Assembly (NCBI GenBank): GCA_947258715.1
Contig: CAMYJH010000006.1
Location: forward strand, 1-64,000
Direction: 5' to 3'
DNA length: 64,000 nucleotides
Origin: an uncultured Gammaproteobacteria bacterium
Lineage (GTDB): Bacteria; Pseudomonadota; Gammaproteobacteria; HK1
The position numbers and the translations under genes are program-made. Of the stretch, positions 1 through 8,189 are shown in pieces (positions within the stretch are counted from its first letter, which is position 1; the number at the start of each line of letters is the position of its first letter). The notes under the pieces are model-generated. The model worked only from the letters and a program-made list of their open reading frames with translations. It searched no databases and had not been told where the DNA came from.

Positions 1-217
1 CTGAATTACGCTGGCGTCAGCCGCCGGCCAGCGGCGCCGCCCAAGCCCATTGTCAAAGAGGAGGAAGACGTAGCGGCCTCAATCTTTCTGATATTTGGTG
101 TCCCGGGCTTTGTCGGGCAGCTCGAACCTGTGCCAACGCTCCGGTACGTGTGGACCAATAGCCGTGTCCCTATCGAATCGGTGGCCAAGAATCCCAATGT
201 CGACACAGTGTTTTTTC
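1..217. other. Unassigned sequence joined to the glmS remnant
   Basis: I recognise no gene here. Frames are open on both strands, as is common at this GC content. The abrupt change from this sequence to glmS-like coding at about 215 looks like a rearrangement or element boundary, but no terminal repeat or transposase is visible inside the window. Confidence 0.4.
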
Positions 218-331
218 GAAATGGGTTTCGACCGCGCCTTTCCGCCGGGGACGCGCGCCGACGAGGTGATCGAAAAGCTCGACGCCGACTTCGCCGCGCG
301 GGAAGCGGAGAGCAAAGGGGCGACGGAATGA
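218..331 (+). pseudogene. glmS: 3' remnant of methylaspartate (glutamate) mutase S subunit
   Basis: The last 37 or so codons before the stop read EMGFDRAFPPGT followed by a helical tail. This matches the C-terminus of the small cobalamin-binding S subunit of glutamate mutase as I know the family (about 140 residues). The stop overlaps the glmL start as ATGA, the usual S-L-E gene order. Upstream of about position 218 the frame stays open, but the residues do not look like a B12-binding domain: no DxHxxG motif is visible. The S subunit therefore seems to have lost its 5' part through a junction at about 215. Without it the mutase could not bind cobalamin unless another copy exists elsewhere. 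Confidence 0.7.
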
Positions 332-1752
332 ACGCCCTGCTCATCGATTTCGGCAGCACCTACACCAAGCTGCGCGCGGTTGCGCTCAATCCGGTTCGCG
401 TTCTGGCTTCCGGACAGGGACCCTCCACGGTGGCCAGCGATGTGACCGAGGGCATGAGCGCAGCGCTCGAAGAACTCAAATCCCATATGGGCGAACTGCC
501 GGCGTTCGACCACCGGCTCGCCTGCAGCAGCGCCGCGGGCGGCCTGCGTATGATCACCGTCGGCCTGGTGCGCGAGCTCACCGCGGAAGCGGCGCGCCAG
601 GCGGCGCTGGGGGCGGGCGCGCGGCTGGTAGGCGCGTTCGCCCAGCGGCTCACCGCCAAAGACGTCGCCGCAATCGAAAGTCTCGCTGCAGACATCGTGC
701 TGCTGGTCGGCGGCACGGACGGCGGCAACAGCCAAGTCATCCTGCACAACGCCCGGACCCTCGCCGCCGCCCAGCTGAGCTGCCCGGTGATCGTCGCCGG
801 CAATCGGGCCGCGGCCGACGTCGCCGCCGCGGCGCTGGCGGAGGGCGGCAAAACCGTCAGCGTGACCGAGAACGTGATGCCGGAATTCGGCCAGCTCAAT
901 ATCGAGCCCGCCCGGGAGCTCATCCGCCAGATCTTTATTGAGCGAATTGTTCACGCCAAGGGCATCGACCGGGCGGCAGCGCAGTTCGACCGGGTGCTGA
1001 TGCCTACGCCCGCCGCGGTGCTGGAGGCCGCGCGACTGCTGTCGCAGGGCGCCGGAAGCGAACCAGGTCTCGGCCCGCTGATGGTGGTGGACGTGGGCGG
1101 CGCCACCACCGACGTGCATTCTGTCGCCACCGGCGAGCCCAGAAAGGCCGGCGTGATTCAGCGCGGACTGCCGGAGCCCTACATGAAACGCACCGTGGAA
1201 GGCGATCTGGGCATGCGCTTGAACGCCCGGGGAATTCTGGCCGAGGCCGGGTCCAAGAATATCGCCGCCGTCGCGGGAGTTGAGGCAGAGCGTTTGGAGA
1301 CCATGGTCGACTCCGTTTCCTCGGATGCGGACCATCTGCCAGAGGATGACGAAGAGCGGCGCCTGGATTTTGCGCTGGCTCATGCGGCGGTACGCATTGC
1401 GACGCGCCGCCACGCCGGTACCATCGACACGGTATACACGGTGAACGGACCGATCACGGTGCAGCGGGGCAAGGATCTGAGCAACCTGGGCGTCGTCATC
1501 GGTACCGGCGGCGTGCTGGCCCACGGCGACGCGTCGGCAGCCATTCTGCGCGCGGCGCTGGCGCAGAAAAACGACCCGTTGTCATTGAGGCCGGAGCATC
1601 CGCGAATGCTGCTGGACACGGACTATCTGCTCTTCGCGGTGGGCCTGCTGGGGTCGGTGGCGCCGGAAGCAGCGGTGCGACTGGGCAAGGGGCACTTTGA
1701 GCGCGCGGATACGGAGCGGGGACATGGGCGCAACACCGTCGCCGGCAGATAA
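328..1752 (+). CDS. glmL: Glutamate mutase-associated ATPase, MutL/GlmL family
   Basis: This 474-residue protein has the actin/hexokinase-like ATPase fold of the GlmL (MutL) family. Phosphate-binding segments are seen at the N-terminus (LLIDFGSTYTK), near residue 128 (VGGTDGG) and near residue 252 (VVDVGGATTD). Family members are linked to glutamate mutase and are thought to act as reactivating chaperones for the B12 enzyme; that role is inferred from location. The start at 328 is chosen because it overlaps the glmS stop (ATGA) and gives the family N-terminus; an upstream ATG at 130 would read into the truncated glmS region. The end overlaps the start of glmE by about 29 bp, so the genes are probably translationally coupled. 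Confidence 0.9.
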   Translation: MNALLIDFGSTYTKLRAVALNPVRVLASGQGPSTVASDVTEGMSAALEELKSHMGELPAFDHRLACSSAAGGLRMITVGLVRELTAEAARQAALGAGARLVGAFAQRLTAKDVAAIESLAADIVLLVGGTDGGNSQVILHNARTLAAAQLSCPVIVAGNRAAADVAAAALAEGGKTVSVTENVMPEFGQLNIEPARELIRQIFIERIVHAKGIDRAAAQFDRVLMPTPAAVLEAARLLSQGAGSEPGLGPLMVVDVGGATTDVHSVATGEPRKAGVIQRGLPEPYMKRTVEGDLGMRLNARGILAEAGSKNIAAVAGVEAERLETMVDSVSSDADHLPEDDEERRLDFALAHAAVRIATRRHAGTIDTVYTVNGPITVQRGKDLSNLGVVIGTGGVLAHGDASAAILRAALAQKNDPLSLRPEHPRMLLDTDYLLFAVGLLGSVAPEAAVRLGKGHFERADTERGHGRNTVAGR

Positions 1753-3223
1753 GCGCTGGAATTTTTCCGCAGCACAGATCCCCGGGGATCTGTTTGCCGA
1801 ACTGCGTGCGGAGAATCTTTCCCGCTGGCCCACCGGCGCCCAAGTGGACCTGGACGAGGCCGCCGCCTATCACCGCGCCCTGCCGAAACACAAGCGGCTG
1901 GGCGTGGTGATGCGCCAGGCCGCGGCGGAGCACCGCTGCTTGACCCAGCCCCGCGGCGGCTTCGGCACCCTGGAGCTGCAGCGCCGGCTGATGGAGATCC
2001 TGGATCGTGACGGCATGGCCGACATCGTTCCCACCACCACCGACAGCTATACCCGCAACGAGCAGTGGCAGAACGCGCAAAAGGGCATCGATGAATCGGT
2101 CCGCGCGGGACGATCGATGCTGAACGGCTACCCGATGGTGAATTACGGCGTCGAGGTCACGCGTACCCTAATCGATGCGATCGACAAGCCCGCCATCGTG
2201 CTCTCCGGTACCGCCATGCCTAGGCTCACATCCGAAATCGGATACGCCGCCGGCTACTCGGGTTATCTCGGCTCGGGCGTCGCCTATACGACGTCGTACA
2301 CCAAAGACATCACGCTGGAACAAGGGATTCGCAACTATCAGTATCTGGATCGTCTGGCCACCCTTTACCAGTCACGAGGCGTCGAGCTCCACCGGCGCCA
2401 GCCGGGGTTTCTCACCGGCACCAACATTCCGCCCTCCATCGCCATAATGACGGGCATTGTGGATGCCCTGCTCGCCGCCGCCCAGGGGGTGCGACATTAC
2501 GGACTCGAGCTCGGCCAAACCCTTCACCTGATCCAGGACGCCGCCGCCATTCGCGCCTGCGGGTCCCTCTGCCAGGAGTACCTCCAACGCCTCGGCTACG
2601 AGGACGTGTTCACGCCCGTCACCTCTCTTCACTGGATGGGTGCGTGGCCCCAGGACGAAGCCCAGGCGGCGGCGCTGGTGGCCTACGGCGGTACCCTGGC
2701 GGCCATCGGCGGCGCGGTCAGCGTGACCACCAAAAGCACCCACGAAGCCTTCGGCATTCCCACGCCTGAGGCAAACGCCGAGGGACTGCGCATGACCCGG
2801 ATGGCGGTTTACCTTGCGCGTCACATACGCGTCGACAAGATGCCCGAGTTCAAGCGGGAAAAGGAGATGATCGAGCGTGAAGTCCGGCCGGTCATCGACA
2901 AGGTGCTGGAAATGGGCGACGGCGACGTCGCCATCGGAACGGTGCGCGCGTTCGAGGCCGGCATCATGGACATTCCCTGGTCACCCAACCGCCAGGTCAA
3001 AAGCCGGGTGCTGCCGGCCCGGGATGACGAGGGATACCTGCGCATACTGGACCCCGGTAATATGCCCATTCCGAAAGAGGTGCTGGACTTTCACCAGGAG
3101 CGCTTACGCAAGCGCGCCGAACACGAGCGGCGCGCCTATGACCACGATCTGGCGGTCACCAGCGTGTACGAAATTTCCGAGCCGCTGGACAAACTGGCGC
3201 CCTTCGGTTTCGGGGCGGGGTGA
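1724..3223 (+). CDS. glmE: Methylaspartate (glutamate) mutase, large catalytic E subunit
   Basis: This 499-residue protein is recognised as the TIM-barrel E subunit of coenzyme B12-dependent glutamate mutase. The enzyme interconverts L-glutamate and (2S,3S)-3-methylaspartate by a radical carbon-skeleton rearrangement. Typical stretches are visible: GGFGTLELQRRLME, TTTDSYTRN, NGYPMVNYGV and the STHEAFGIPTPEANAEGLR region. The length agrees with the family (about 480). Start ATG 1724 follows a purine-rich GGAGCGGGG; an upstream TTG/GTG region adds no homology. With glmL and the glmS tail it forms the canonical S-L-E set. No methylaspartate ammonia-lyase is present in the window, so the next pathway step is missing here. 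Confidence 0.93.
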   Translation: MGATPSPADKRWNFSAAQIPGDLFAELRAENLSRWPTGAQVDLDEAAAYHRALPKHKRLGVVMRQAAAEHRCLTQPRGGFGTLELQRRLMEILDRDGMADIVPTTTDSYTRNEQWQNAQKGIDESVRAGRSMLNGYPMVNYGVEVTRTLIDAIDKPAIVLSGTAMPRLTSEIGYAAGYSGYLGSGVAYTTSYTKDITLEQGIRNYQYLDRLATLYQSRGVELHRRQPGFLTGTNIPPSIAIMTGIVDALLAAAQGVRHYGLELGQTLHLIQDAAAIRACGSLCQEYLQRLGYEDVFTPVTSLHWMGAWPQDEAQAAALVAYGGTLAAIGGAVSVTTKSTHEAFGIPTPEANAEGLRMTRMAVYLARHIRVDKMPEFKREKEMIEREVRPVIDKVLEMGDGDVAIGTVRAFEAGIMDIPWSPNRQVKSRVLPARDDEGYLRILDPGNMPIPKEVLDFHQERLRKRAEHERRAYDHDLAVTSVYEISEPLDKLAPFGFGAG

Positions 3224-3317
3224 AAACTGGAATGCCGAATATCGAATATCGGGGTGAAACGTTATGACCTCACCCGCCAATAAACATGAAGGAGTCCGCT
3301 TGCGGGCGAACCGTGCA

Positions 3318-3347
3318 GTAGGGCGCAATAGCGAAGCGTATTGCGCC
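3318..3347. repeat. REP-like palindrome copy 1
   Basis: This copy begins GTAGGGCGCAAT and has perfect 9-bp arms (GGCGCAATA / TATTGCGCC) around an 8-nt GCGAAGCG loop. Other copies in the window are at 4069, 4142, 4193, 28583, 49885, 50095, 50569 and 50779. It lies between glmE and the fumarase-type beta gene, where it could form a transcript hairpin. Confidence 0.85.
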
Positions 3348-3370
3348 GTCAACCCCACGGGAATTGACAA

Positions 3371-3400
3371 GGTTCGCGCGCGAGCGCGCTCCTACAGCGG
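3371..3400. repeat. Single copy of a second REP-like palindrome
   Basis: The sequence is TTCGCGCGCGAGCGCGC followed by TCCTACAG. It is a short GC palindrome with the CTCCTAC end typical of Pseudomonas-type REP sequences as I remember them. Only one copy was noticed in this window, so assignment to a repeat family is tentative. Confidence 0.4.
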
Positions 3401-3441
3401 GCTTTGATTTAATTCCCTTTACGCATCACGCATCACGAGCC

Positions 3442-4053
3442 ATGGCAGAACACACCCTCGCCCTCCCCTGCTCTGAAGCGGACATTCGCAAGCTGCGCGT
3501 CGGCGACCACGTCACCCTACAGAACACGCTTTTCGGTATTCGCGACGCGACCCAGATCCACATGTTCGACAAGGGGCGCAAGACCCGTTTCGACCTTAAC
3601 GGTCACGCGGTCATCCACACGGCGCCCAACGTGAAGAAGGTTGAGAAATCGAAACAGTATCCTGCGGGCTACGCGCCAGTTTGCATCGGAACCACCACCA
3701 GCGCGCGGATGGAACGATTCACCCGGCCGCTGATGGAACAGCACGGCGTGCGCGTCATCATTGGCAAGGGCGGACTGATGGATGAGTCGCTCGAAGCGCT
3801 TCAGGAGCTGGGCGGCGTCTATCTGGCCATCATCGGCGGCACCGCGGCGCTGGAAACCACCTGGATCGACCGCATCGAGGACGTCGACCTGGACGATCTC
3901 AATCCCGAGAGCCTTTGGAAGTTCAGCATCAAGGATTTCGGTCCCCTGCTGGTAGCCATGGATGCCCATGGAGAAAGTCTCTACACCAGCGTCAGCGAGC
4001 GGGCGGCCTCACGCAGGGAAGCGGCACTGGCAAAGATGAAGGGTGATTCGTGA
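3442..4053 (+). CDS. Class I fumarase / L-tartrate dehydratase-type beta subunit (possible mesaconase)
   Basis: This 203-residue protein matches the beta (C-terminal) domain of class I [4Fe-4S] hydro-lyases such as fumarase and tartrate dehydratase. Characteristic segments are LRVGDHVTLQNTLFGIRDA, IHTAPNVKK, CIGTTTSARM, VIIGKGG and the ETTWID region. Such enzymes need an alpha subunit carrying the cluster cysteines, and none is encoded nearby. Because it follows glutamate mutase genes, a plausible role is mesaconate hydration (mesaconase) in the methylaspartate route; this is inference from context. Start ATG 3442 gives the family N-terminus. REP-like hairpins flank the gene on both sides. 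Confidence 0.85.
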   Translation: MAEHTLALPCSEADIRKLRVGDHVTLQNTLFGIRDATQIHMFDKGRKTRFDLNGHAVIHTAPNVKKVEKSKQYPAGYAPVCIGTTTSARMERFTRPLMEQHGVRVIIGKGGLMDESLEALQELGGVYLAIIGGTAALETTWIDRIEDVDLDDLNPESLWKFSIKDFGPLLVAMDAHGESLYTSVSERAASRREAALAKMKGDS

Positions 4054-4068
4054 TGCGAGCAGAACACC

Positions 4069-4098
4069 GGCGCAATACGCTCCGCTATTGCGCCCTAC
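4069..4098. repeat. REP-like palindrome copy 2 (inverted)
   Basis: This is the inverted form of the palindrome, arms GGCGCAATA / TATTGCGCC and ending GCGCCCTAC. It lies 15 bp after the stop of the beta subunit gene and may act as a transcript-end hairpin. Confidence 0.85.
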
Positions 4099-4141
4099 GG
4101 CGACTGTTGCGTCACCCATCACCCGTCATGCATCAACACGC

Positions 4142-4222
4142 GTAGGGTGCAATGAGCGAAGCGAATTGCACCAGATTTTCCGGCCGAGATTCGGCGCAAT
4201 ACGCTCCGCTATTGCGCCCTAC
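4142..4222. repeat. 81-bp composite of two opposed REP-like palindromes
   Basis: The left arm (4142-4172) is the variant GTAGGGTGCAATGAGCG..., and the right arm (4193-4222) is the inverted GGCGCAATAC...CCCTAC form. A 20-bp spacer separates them. The arrangement, with both outer ends GTAGGG facing outwards, is the same as in the 241-bp elements at 49885 and 50569 but with a much shorter interior. It lies directly against a truncated gene copy (4228-4332). Confidence 0.8.
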
Positions 4223-4227
4223 GCGCT

Positions 4228-4332
4228 CTGGTGGCCATGGACGCCCACGGTGGAAGTCTGTACACCAGCGTCAGCGAACGCGCCGCGTCGCGCAGAGAAG
4301 CGACGCTTGCAAAGCTTAAAGGAAGCCTCTAG
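4228..4332 (+). pseudogene. 3' fragment of a second fumarase-type beta subunit gene
   Basis: The 34 codons before the TAG read LVAMDAHGGSLYTSVSERAA and onward. They align with the C-terminus of the gene at 3442-4053 with several residue changes and many silent ones. It is therefore an older paralogue and not a fresh duplicate. Its 5' part is missing and replaced by the REP composite that ends 5 bp upstream. A second fumarase/tartrate-dehydratase-like gene was probably present here and was largely deleted. Confidence 0.8.
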
Positions 4333-4386
4333 TCGCCCCTGTGCCTCAGCAGAGTAACAGCGCGCTGCCTTAGAAATTTCCGCCAT

Positions 4387-6091
4387 ATGGAACGATTGAA
4401 GACCGACATCCTCATCATCGGCAGTGGTGGTGCGGGGTTATTTGCCGCGCTGCACGCGAGAAGCGCGGCACCGGACGCGGACATCACCATCGCGGTTAAA
4501 GGATTGCTGGGCAAATGCGGCTGTACCCGTATGGTCCAGGGCGGCTACAACGTGGCGCTGGCTGCGGAGGATTCCGTCGAGCGCCACTTCATGGACACCA
4601 TCGAAGGAGGCAAATGGCTCAATCACCAGGAGCTCGCCTGGAAGCTGGTCACCGGAGCCCAGTCTTGCATTCGCGAGCTGGAAAACGAGATCGGCTGCTT
4701 CTTCGACCGCAACCCGGATGGAACCGTGCACCAGAAGGCATTTGCCGGACAGACCTTCGACCGCACCGTGCACAAGGGGGACCTCACCGGTATCGAAATC
4801 ATCAATGGTGTGGTCGCGTGACATCAAGCGACTTGAGGACCACCGCGCAGTTTCGCTGATCAAAACACGAGAAGGTGACGCGCTTGCCGGCGTGCTCATG
4901 ATCGACATGCGCAGCGGCGAGTTTCGCCTGGTCAATGCCAGGGCCGTGCTTCTGGCCACCGGCGGCGGCCCGACCATGTACAAGTTTCACACCCCTTCGG
5001 GGGACAAGAGCTGCGACGGAATGGCCATGGCGCTGCGCGCGGAATTACCGCTCAGAGACATTGAGATGGTGCAGTTCCATCCCACCGGTCTGCTGGCGGG
5101 ACCCGACACCCGCATCACCGGCACGGTGCTGGAGGAGGGATTGCGCGGAGCGGGAGGTTATCTGCTCGACGGCGATCGGCAACGTTTCATGGCACGCTAT
5201 GACCCCCGGGCCGAGCGTGCCACCCGGGACATCGTAAGCCGCGCCATGTTACGCGAAATCCAGTCCGGCAACGTCAGCCCGCTGGGCGGACTCTACCTGC
5301 AAATGAGCCATTTGGGCCCAGACAACGTTCGCGCCCAGTTCAAGGGAATGGTAGAGCGCTGCGCCGACTGCGGATTTGACCTCGCCGGCGGCCTTGTGGA
5401 GGTGGTGCCCACGGCTCATTACATGATGGGAGGGGTAGAGTTCGCGCCCGATACCACTACGGCGGTGCGCGGACTGTATGCGGCGGGGGAGGACACCGGC
5501 GGAGTGCATGGCGCCAATCGCCTCGGCGGCAATGGCGTGGCCAACTCCACGGTATTTGGCTGCATCGCCGGCGATGTGATCGGGTCGAATCTCAATACCG
5601 CGCGACCCCACCTGGACCCGGACGAAGACTCCATCTCGACGGCAGTGGCCGCGTGCCGGGCGCCCCTTTCGAAACCTGCAGGTGAAATCGGCGCGCTCAG
5701 GGAGCGTTTGTACGATCTCATGTGGAATGACGTCGGCATCATCCGCGACGCGCGTGGGCTTAAGCGGGCAGAACTTGCGCTCGAAGATCTCCATGCCGAG
5801 CTGCTCGACTGCGGCGTCGATGGAACCTCGCTTGCCTTCAACCTAAGCTGGCACGACTGGCTGAACATGGAGAGTCTGGTTTTGGTAAGTCGGGCCATCG
5901 CCTGCAGCGCTTTGGCGAGAAACAACTCACGCGGCGCGCACTATCGCGAGGACTTTGTCGACGCGGGGGAACTGGATGCCTCGAGTTACGTTCGTGTCAC
6001 GCTCAGCGACGGCCGTCTCGAGAGCGAGGAAGTTCCCGTCGAGTTCACCAAGGTCCGCCCGGGAGAAACCCTGTTGGAGCGGACAAGTTAG
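4387..6091 (+). pseudogene. Fumarate reductase/succinate dehydrogenase-type flavoprotein, frameshifted
   Basis: A SdhA/FrdA-like FAD protein of about 567 residues is split between two frames. The first part (4387-4821) has the FAD-binding GSGGAGL motif and ends at TGA 4819. The second part continues in another frame from about 4817 (RDIKRLEDHRA...) to 6091, with ATGGG, the FHPTG segment and HGANRLGGN near the C-terminal FAD contact. Removing one base near 4815-4820 would rejoin them. No iron-sulfur or membrane-anchor subunit follows, so it would be a stand-alone flavoprotein. It may be a real pseudogene or a sequencing error. Its role in this locus (fumarate or mesaconate chemistry) is not shown by the sequence. 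Confidence 0.82.
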
Positions 6092-6220
6092 TGGATGTAA
6101 CCTGCGCAGGGTCATTGCATTGAATTTCATTTTCGACGCATCATTTCGCTCCCTTGCCGCCCGATAGGCGCGGCGGGAACCGGGAGGCGCAAGGATAGTG
6201 TTTTAGAACCTGGTGGGAAG

Positions 6221-7153
6221 ATGGCCGATATCGTCATTTCAGAATTCATTAACGATACCGCGCTGGAATTGCTCTCCAGAGACTTCGACGTGGACTACGA
6301 CCCCAACATGTTCCAACGTCCGAACGAGCTGGAGAACGCGGTTTCGGAATGTCGCGCGCTGATTGTCCGCAACAGAACGCTGGTGACAGAGTCACTATTA
6401 GACGCCGGCACGGGTCTGGAGGTTGTCGGCCGGCTCGGGGTCGGACTCGACAACATCGACATGCGCGCCTGTAAAACGCGGGGGATCCGAGTCTTTCCGG
6501 CAACCGGCGCCAACGTCAATTCGGTCGCGGAATACGTTGTCGCCGCTCTGCTCATCCTGTTTCGCGGCGTATATTCTGCCACGGCGGAGGTGCTCGCGGG
6601 CGAGTGGCCGCGAAACCGATACACGGGGTCCGAAGTCTGCGGCAAAACCTTGGGAATCGTTGGCTTTGGCGCCATTGGCCGGGCGGTCGCCTCACGCGCC
6701 CTCGCTTTGGGCATGCGGGTAATTGCTAACGATGCGTTCATCGACGCAAGTTCCGGATGCTGGGAGAAGCACGGCGTGGCGTCCGCCGATATGCACACGC
6801 TGCTATCAGAAAGCGATGCGGTTACGCTACACGTGCCTTTGAGCGAGCTGACGCGTCACCTGATCAATAAGGAAGCGATCGAAACTATGAAAAAAGGATC
6901 GGTGATCATTAACACTGCTCGCGGCGGAGTGATCCAGGAAAAGGCTTTGATCGAGGCGTTGCGCAACGGTCACCTAAGCGGCGCCGCACTGGACGTCTAC
7001 GAGAATGAACCTTTACCCGCGGGCTCGCATTTCGAAGCAGGGCCAAGTCTTCTGCTCACCCCACACATCGCCGGTGTTACCGTGGAGTCCAACGAGCGCG
7101 TCGGTGCGATGGTCGCGGAGCGGGTTAGAAAAGCACTCGTAGACACGCATTGA
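6221..7153 (+). CDS. D-2-hydroxyacid dehydrogenase family, (S)-sulfolactate dehydrogenase-like
   Basis: This 310-residue NAD-dependent 2-hydroxyacid dehydrogenase has a nucleotide-binding LGIVGFGAIGR near residue 145, the catalytic Arg segment NTARGGVI, the Glu in DVYENEP and the His in TPHIAG. The start ATG 6221 follows GGTGGGAAG. Its downstream partner is a ComC-like malate/lactate dehydrogenase overlapping by TTGA. That gene pair is characteristic of sulfolactate metabolism (SlcC oxidises (S)-sulfolactate, ComC acts on the R form), so SlcC is the best named match. A generic phosphoglycerate dehydrogenase-like enzyme remains possible because the sulfo-lyase genes suyAB are absent here. Confidence 0.8.
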   Translation: MADIVISEFINDTALELLSRDFDVDYDPNMFQRPNELENAVSECRALIVRNRTLVTESLLDAGTGLEVVGRLGVGLDNIDMRACKTRGIRVFPATGANVNSVAEYVVAALLILFRGVYSATAEVLAGEWPRNRYTGSEVCGKTLGIVGFGAIGRAVASRALALGMRVIANDAFIDASSGCWEKHGVASADMHTLLSESDAVTLHVPLSELTRHLINKEAIETMKKGSVIINTARGGVIQEKALIEALRNGHLSGAALDVYENEPLPAGSHFEAGPSLLLTPHIAGVTVESNERVGAMVAERVRKALVDTH

Positions 7154-8157
7154 AAGAACGGTTCACGATCGAGGATCTAAGCGAGCTCGCTCTGCGGGCG
7201 CTTCAAGCCTCCGACGTTTCGGAGGACAACGCACGGACTGTCGCCGAGGCGCTGGTGGCGGCGGAAGCCGACGGACTCGCGTCCCACGGAATTTCACGCA
7301 TTCCCTTTTACGCCGAGCAGGCGAAGAGCGGTAAGGTGGACGGCCACGCGGTCCCATCGGTGGATCTGCCGGCAAAAGCCGCCGTGCTCGTTGATGCGCG
7401 CAACGGTTTTGCCTTTCCCGCCATGCGCGCGGGACTGGCCAAGGCGGTCGAGATTACACGCGAGGTCGGAGTCACCGCCACCGTGGTGAAGCACTCTCAT
7501 CATGCCGGTGCCTTGAGTCATCCGGTGGAAGGCGCGGCTGAAGCCGGACTGGTCGCGCTCGCATTCAGCAACACTCCGTCGGGTATCGCCCCTTGGGGTG
7601 GATCTAAAGGGACTTTCGGAACCAACCCAATCGCCTTCGCCTGTCCGCGAAGGTCCTTGCCGCCGCTGGTGGTGGACTTGTCGTTGAGCAAGGTCGCGCG
7701 GGGGAAAATCATGCTGGCGAGCAAAGAGGGTAAGCCAGTGCCGAAAGGCTGGGCGTTGGATAAAGAGGGAAATCCGACCACGGATCCCAAAGCCGCCCTC
7801 GAAGGCACGATGCTGCCTATCGGCGATGCCAAGGGTGCTGCGCTGGCATTGATGGTGGAGATCCTCGCCGCCGGGCTGGCGCGGGCAAACTTTGCCTTTC
7901 AGGCGAGCTCCTTCTTCGATGCCGAGGGACCGCCGCCCGGTATCGGGCAGTCGTTTATACTCATCAATCCCTTCGTCTTCGCCGGCGAAGGATTCGCGGA
8001 TCACGTGGAACTGCTGCTCACCGAGATTGTCTCCCAGGGTGGCGCCCGCCTCCCCGGAGCGCGAAGAATTGCTTTAAGGGAGCGAGCGCGAGACAGCGGC
8101 GTCGAGATTCCCGGCGACTTGGCAAGCGACCTCAGACGTCGCGCCGCTTCAGCCTGA
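7150..8157 (+). CDS. Malate/L-lactate dehydrogenase family oxidoreductase, ComC ((R)-sulfolactate dehydrogenase)-like
   Basis: The 335-residue protein belongs to the LDH2/MDH2 family. Family segments include the N-terminal EADGLASHGISRIPFY, the KHSHHAGALSHPVE stretch with the conserved histidine, FGTNPIAFACP, and GDAKGAALALMVEIL. The start is TTG 7150, which overlaps the previous stop as TTGA; this implies translational coupling to the hydroxyacid dehydrogenase. Together the two enzymes could interconvert sulfolactate enantiomers through sulfopyruvate, as reported for SlcC/ComC pairs. The substrate itself cannot be read from the sequence. Confidence 0.8.
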   Translation: MKERFTIEDLSELALRALQASDVSEDNARTVAEALVAAEADGLASHGISRIPFYAEQAKSGKVDGHAVPSVDLPAKAAVLVDARNGFAFPAMRAGLAKAVEITREVGVTATVVKHSHHAGALSHPVEGAAEAGLVALAFSNTPSGIAPWGGSKGTFGTNPIAFACPRRSLPPLVVDLSLSKVARGKIMLASKEGKPVPKGWALDKEGNPTTDPKAALEGTMLPIGDAKGAALALMVEILAAGLARANFAFQASSFFDAEGPPPGIGQSFILINPFVFAGEGFADHVELLLTEIVSQGGARLPGARRIALRERARDSGVEIPGDLASDLRRRAASA

Positions 8158-8189
8158 GTTTCTAACCCAACAGCGGGAAACGCGCCCAG

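Noticed and set aside
79..1524. Long open frame (481 codons) on the minus strand opposite glmL
   Set aside because: It is the antisense shadow of a GC-rich gene, with arginine- and histidine-rich unnatural composition. glmL on the plus strand is clearly real.
1..3223. Cobalamin riboswitch for the glutamate mutase genes
   Set aside because: No B12-box-like sequence was seen. If one exists it would lie left of the window because the operon start is not included.
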